In this document: piece by piece, positions 53,815 to 54,038 of the stretch
Position numbering within the stretch: position 1 is the first letter of the stretch
Layout of the letters: each line of letters opens with the position of its first letter
Origin: an uncultured Ruminococcus sp.
GTDB taxonomy: Bacteria; Bacillota; Clostridia; Oscillospirales; Ruminococcaceae
DNA length: 54,038 bases
Assembly: GCF_902762735.1 (NCBI RefSeq)
Contig: NZ_CACWPP010000018.1
Span: 1-54,038, forward strand
Direction: 5' to 3'
Notes under the pieces: generated by a model
Told to the model about the DNA's origin: nothing
Databases searched by the model: none
Seen by the model: only the letters and a program-made list of their open reading frames with translations
Position numbers and translations under genes: made by a program

Positions 53815-53972
53815 ATAACTATCCCTTTAGCACACCAACTAAAAATGCGGTAAACAAAAGGATAATTGAGCGCCCCATATTTTTCCCCCGCCGCAGGCGG
53901 GGGAAAATATACGCCAAGAACTTTAAGTTTTGTATAGCCGCTGTTTTTGTGGTGTGTCAGCGGGATAACCAC
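53815..53972 (-). mobile_element. Family B element, full copy B7
   Basis: 158 bp, inverted relative to B1, with intact GC apex. Flanked by ATTGATTTTTTCCCAAT (53798-53814) and ATTGATTTTTTCCAAAT (53973-53989), 16 of 17 identical. Confidence 0.85.
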
Positions 53973-53982
53973 ATTGATTTTT

Positions 53983-54038
53983 TCCAAATTTTGATGTGTA
54001 TTGCTGATGATACAAAATAGCTTTTATTTCGTATTGTT
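53983..54038. mobile_element. Family A element, copy A4, cut by the window end
   Basis: CCAAATTTTGATGTGTATTG and CTGATGATACAAAAT match the left half of A1; the GC apex and right end lie beyond the window. Confidence 0.65.

Overview
The window looks like a chromosomal stretch of a ruminal or gut Ruminococcus (Oscillospiraceae), closest in feel to R. albus. The evidence is G+C near one half, strong GGAGG ribosome sites, Gram-positive genes (sortase, TagB/F-like proteins, ClpC-like ATPase, PyrD/PyrK), carbohydrate enzymes (GH2 beta-galactosidase, GH26-like hydrolase, sialate O-acetylesterase-like protein) and intergenic regions full of short mobile repeats. The species is an inference; there is no rRNA to confirm it.

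Layout: (1) 1-9.7 kb, minus strand: the tail of an EAL-domain gene, then, read right to left, lacZ, two paired membrane proteins, speE, an AT-rich DEDDh exonuclease gene set between the polyamine genes, speB and an ABC-F ATPase. (2) 10.2-16.8 kb: a sporulation block with a SipL-type DUF3794/LysM protein, spoIVA, a 41-residue Cys/Gly-rich peptide and a ClpC-like ATPase. (3) 17-20.3 kb: carB alone, with a clear promoter and terminator. (4) 20.5-24.4 kb: an ArsR-controlled metal operon (arsR, methyltransferase, HAD nucleotidase, HMA protein, P1B ATPase) with a readable promoter and operator. (5) 25.0-32.6 kb: a compact phage-derived operon of terminase, portal, protease, capsid, connectors and baseplate-like proteins, without recognisable tail tube, tape measure, lysis or integration genes. 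(6) 32.7-35.8 kb: sortase substrate, sortase and two unknown proteins. (7) 36-44 kb: esterase, galE, a DUF4358 lipoprotein with an expanding repeat, and two TagB/F-like proteins. (8) 44.6-54 kb: cwlD, a DUF212 protein, a GH26-like hydrolase, a serine-hydrolase lipoprotein, an orphan HMA protein, pyrD-pyrK, and a hydrolase whose 3' end has been tandemly duplicated into a new ORF.

The intergenic DNA is the most unusual part. Two families of small terminal-inverted-repeat elements (about 98 and about 160 bp) are present in many copies, and nearly every full copy sits between direct repeats of about 9-19 bp that look like target-site duplications. A heptamer tandem repeat, (ATTATGA)n, lies on or immediately beside the stop codon of five different genes, always in the same orientation relative to the gene, and in four of them supplies the stop codon. 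There are also a 105-bp four-copy tandem array, a repeated block that runs up to the spoIVA ribosome site, and coding tandem duplications.

How the genes work together: SpeB and SpeE make putrescine and spermidine. SipL, SpoIVA, CwlD and perhaps the Cys-rich peptide belong to endospore coat and cortex assembly. The metal operon senses and exports a divalent metal. CarB, PyrD and PyrK belong to pyrimidine synthesis but lie 30 kb apart. The sortase lies directly behind a protein carrying a candidate sorting signal.
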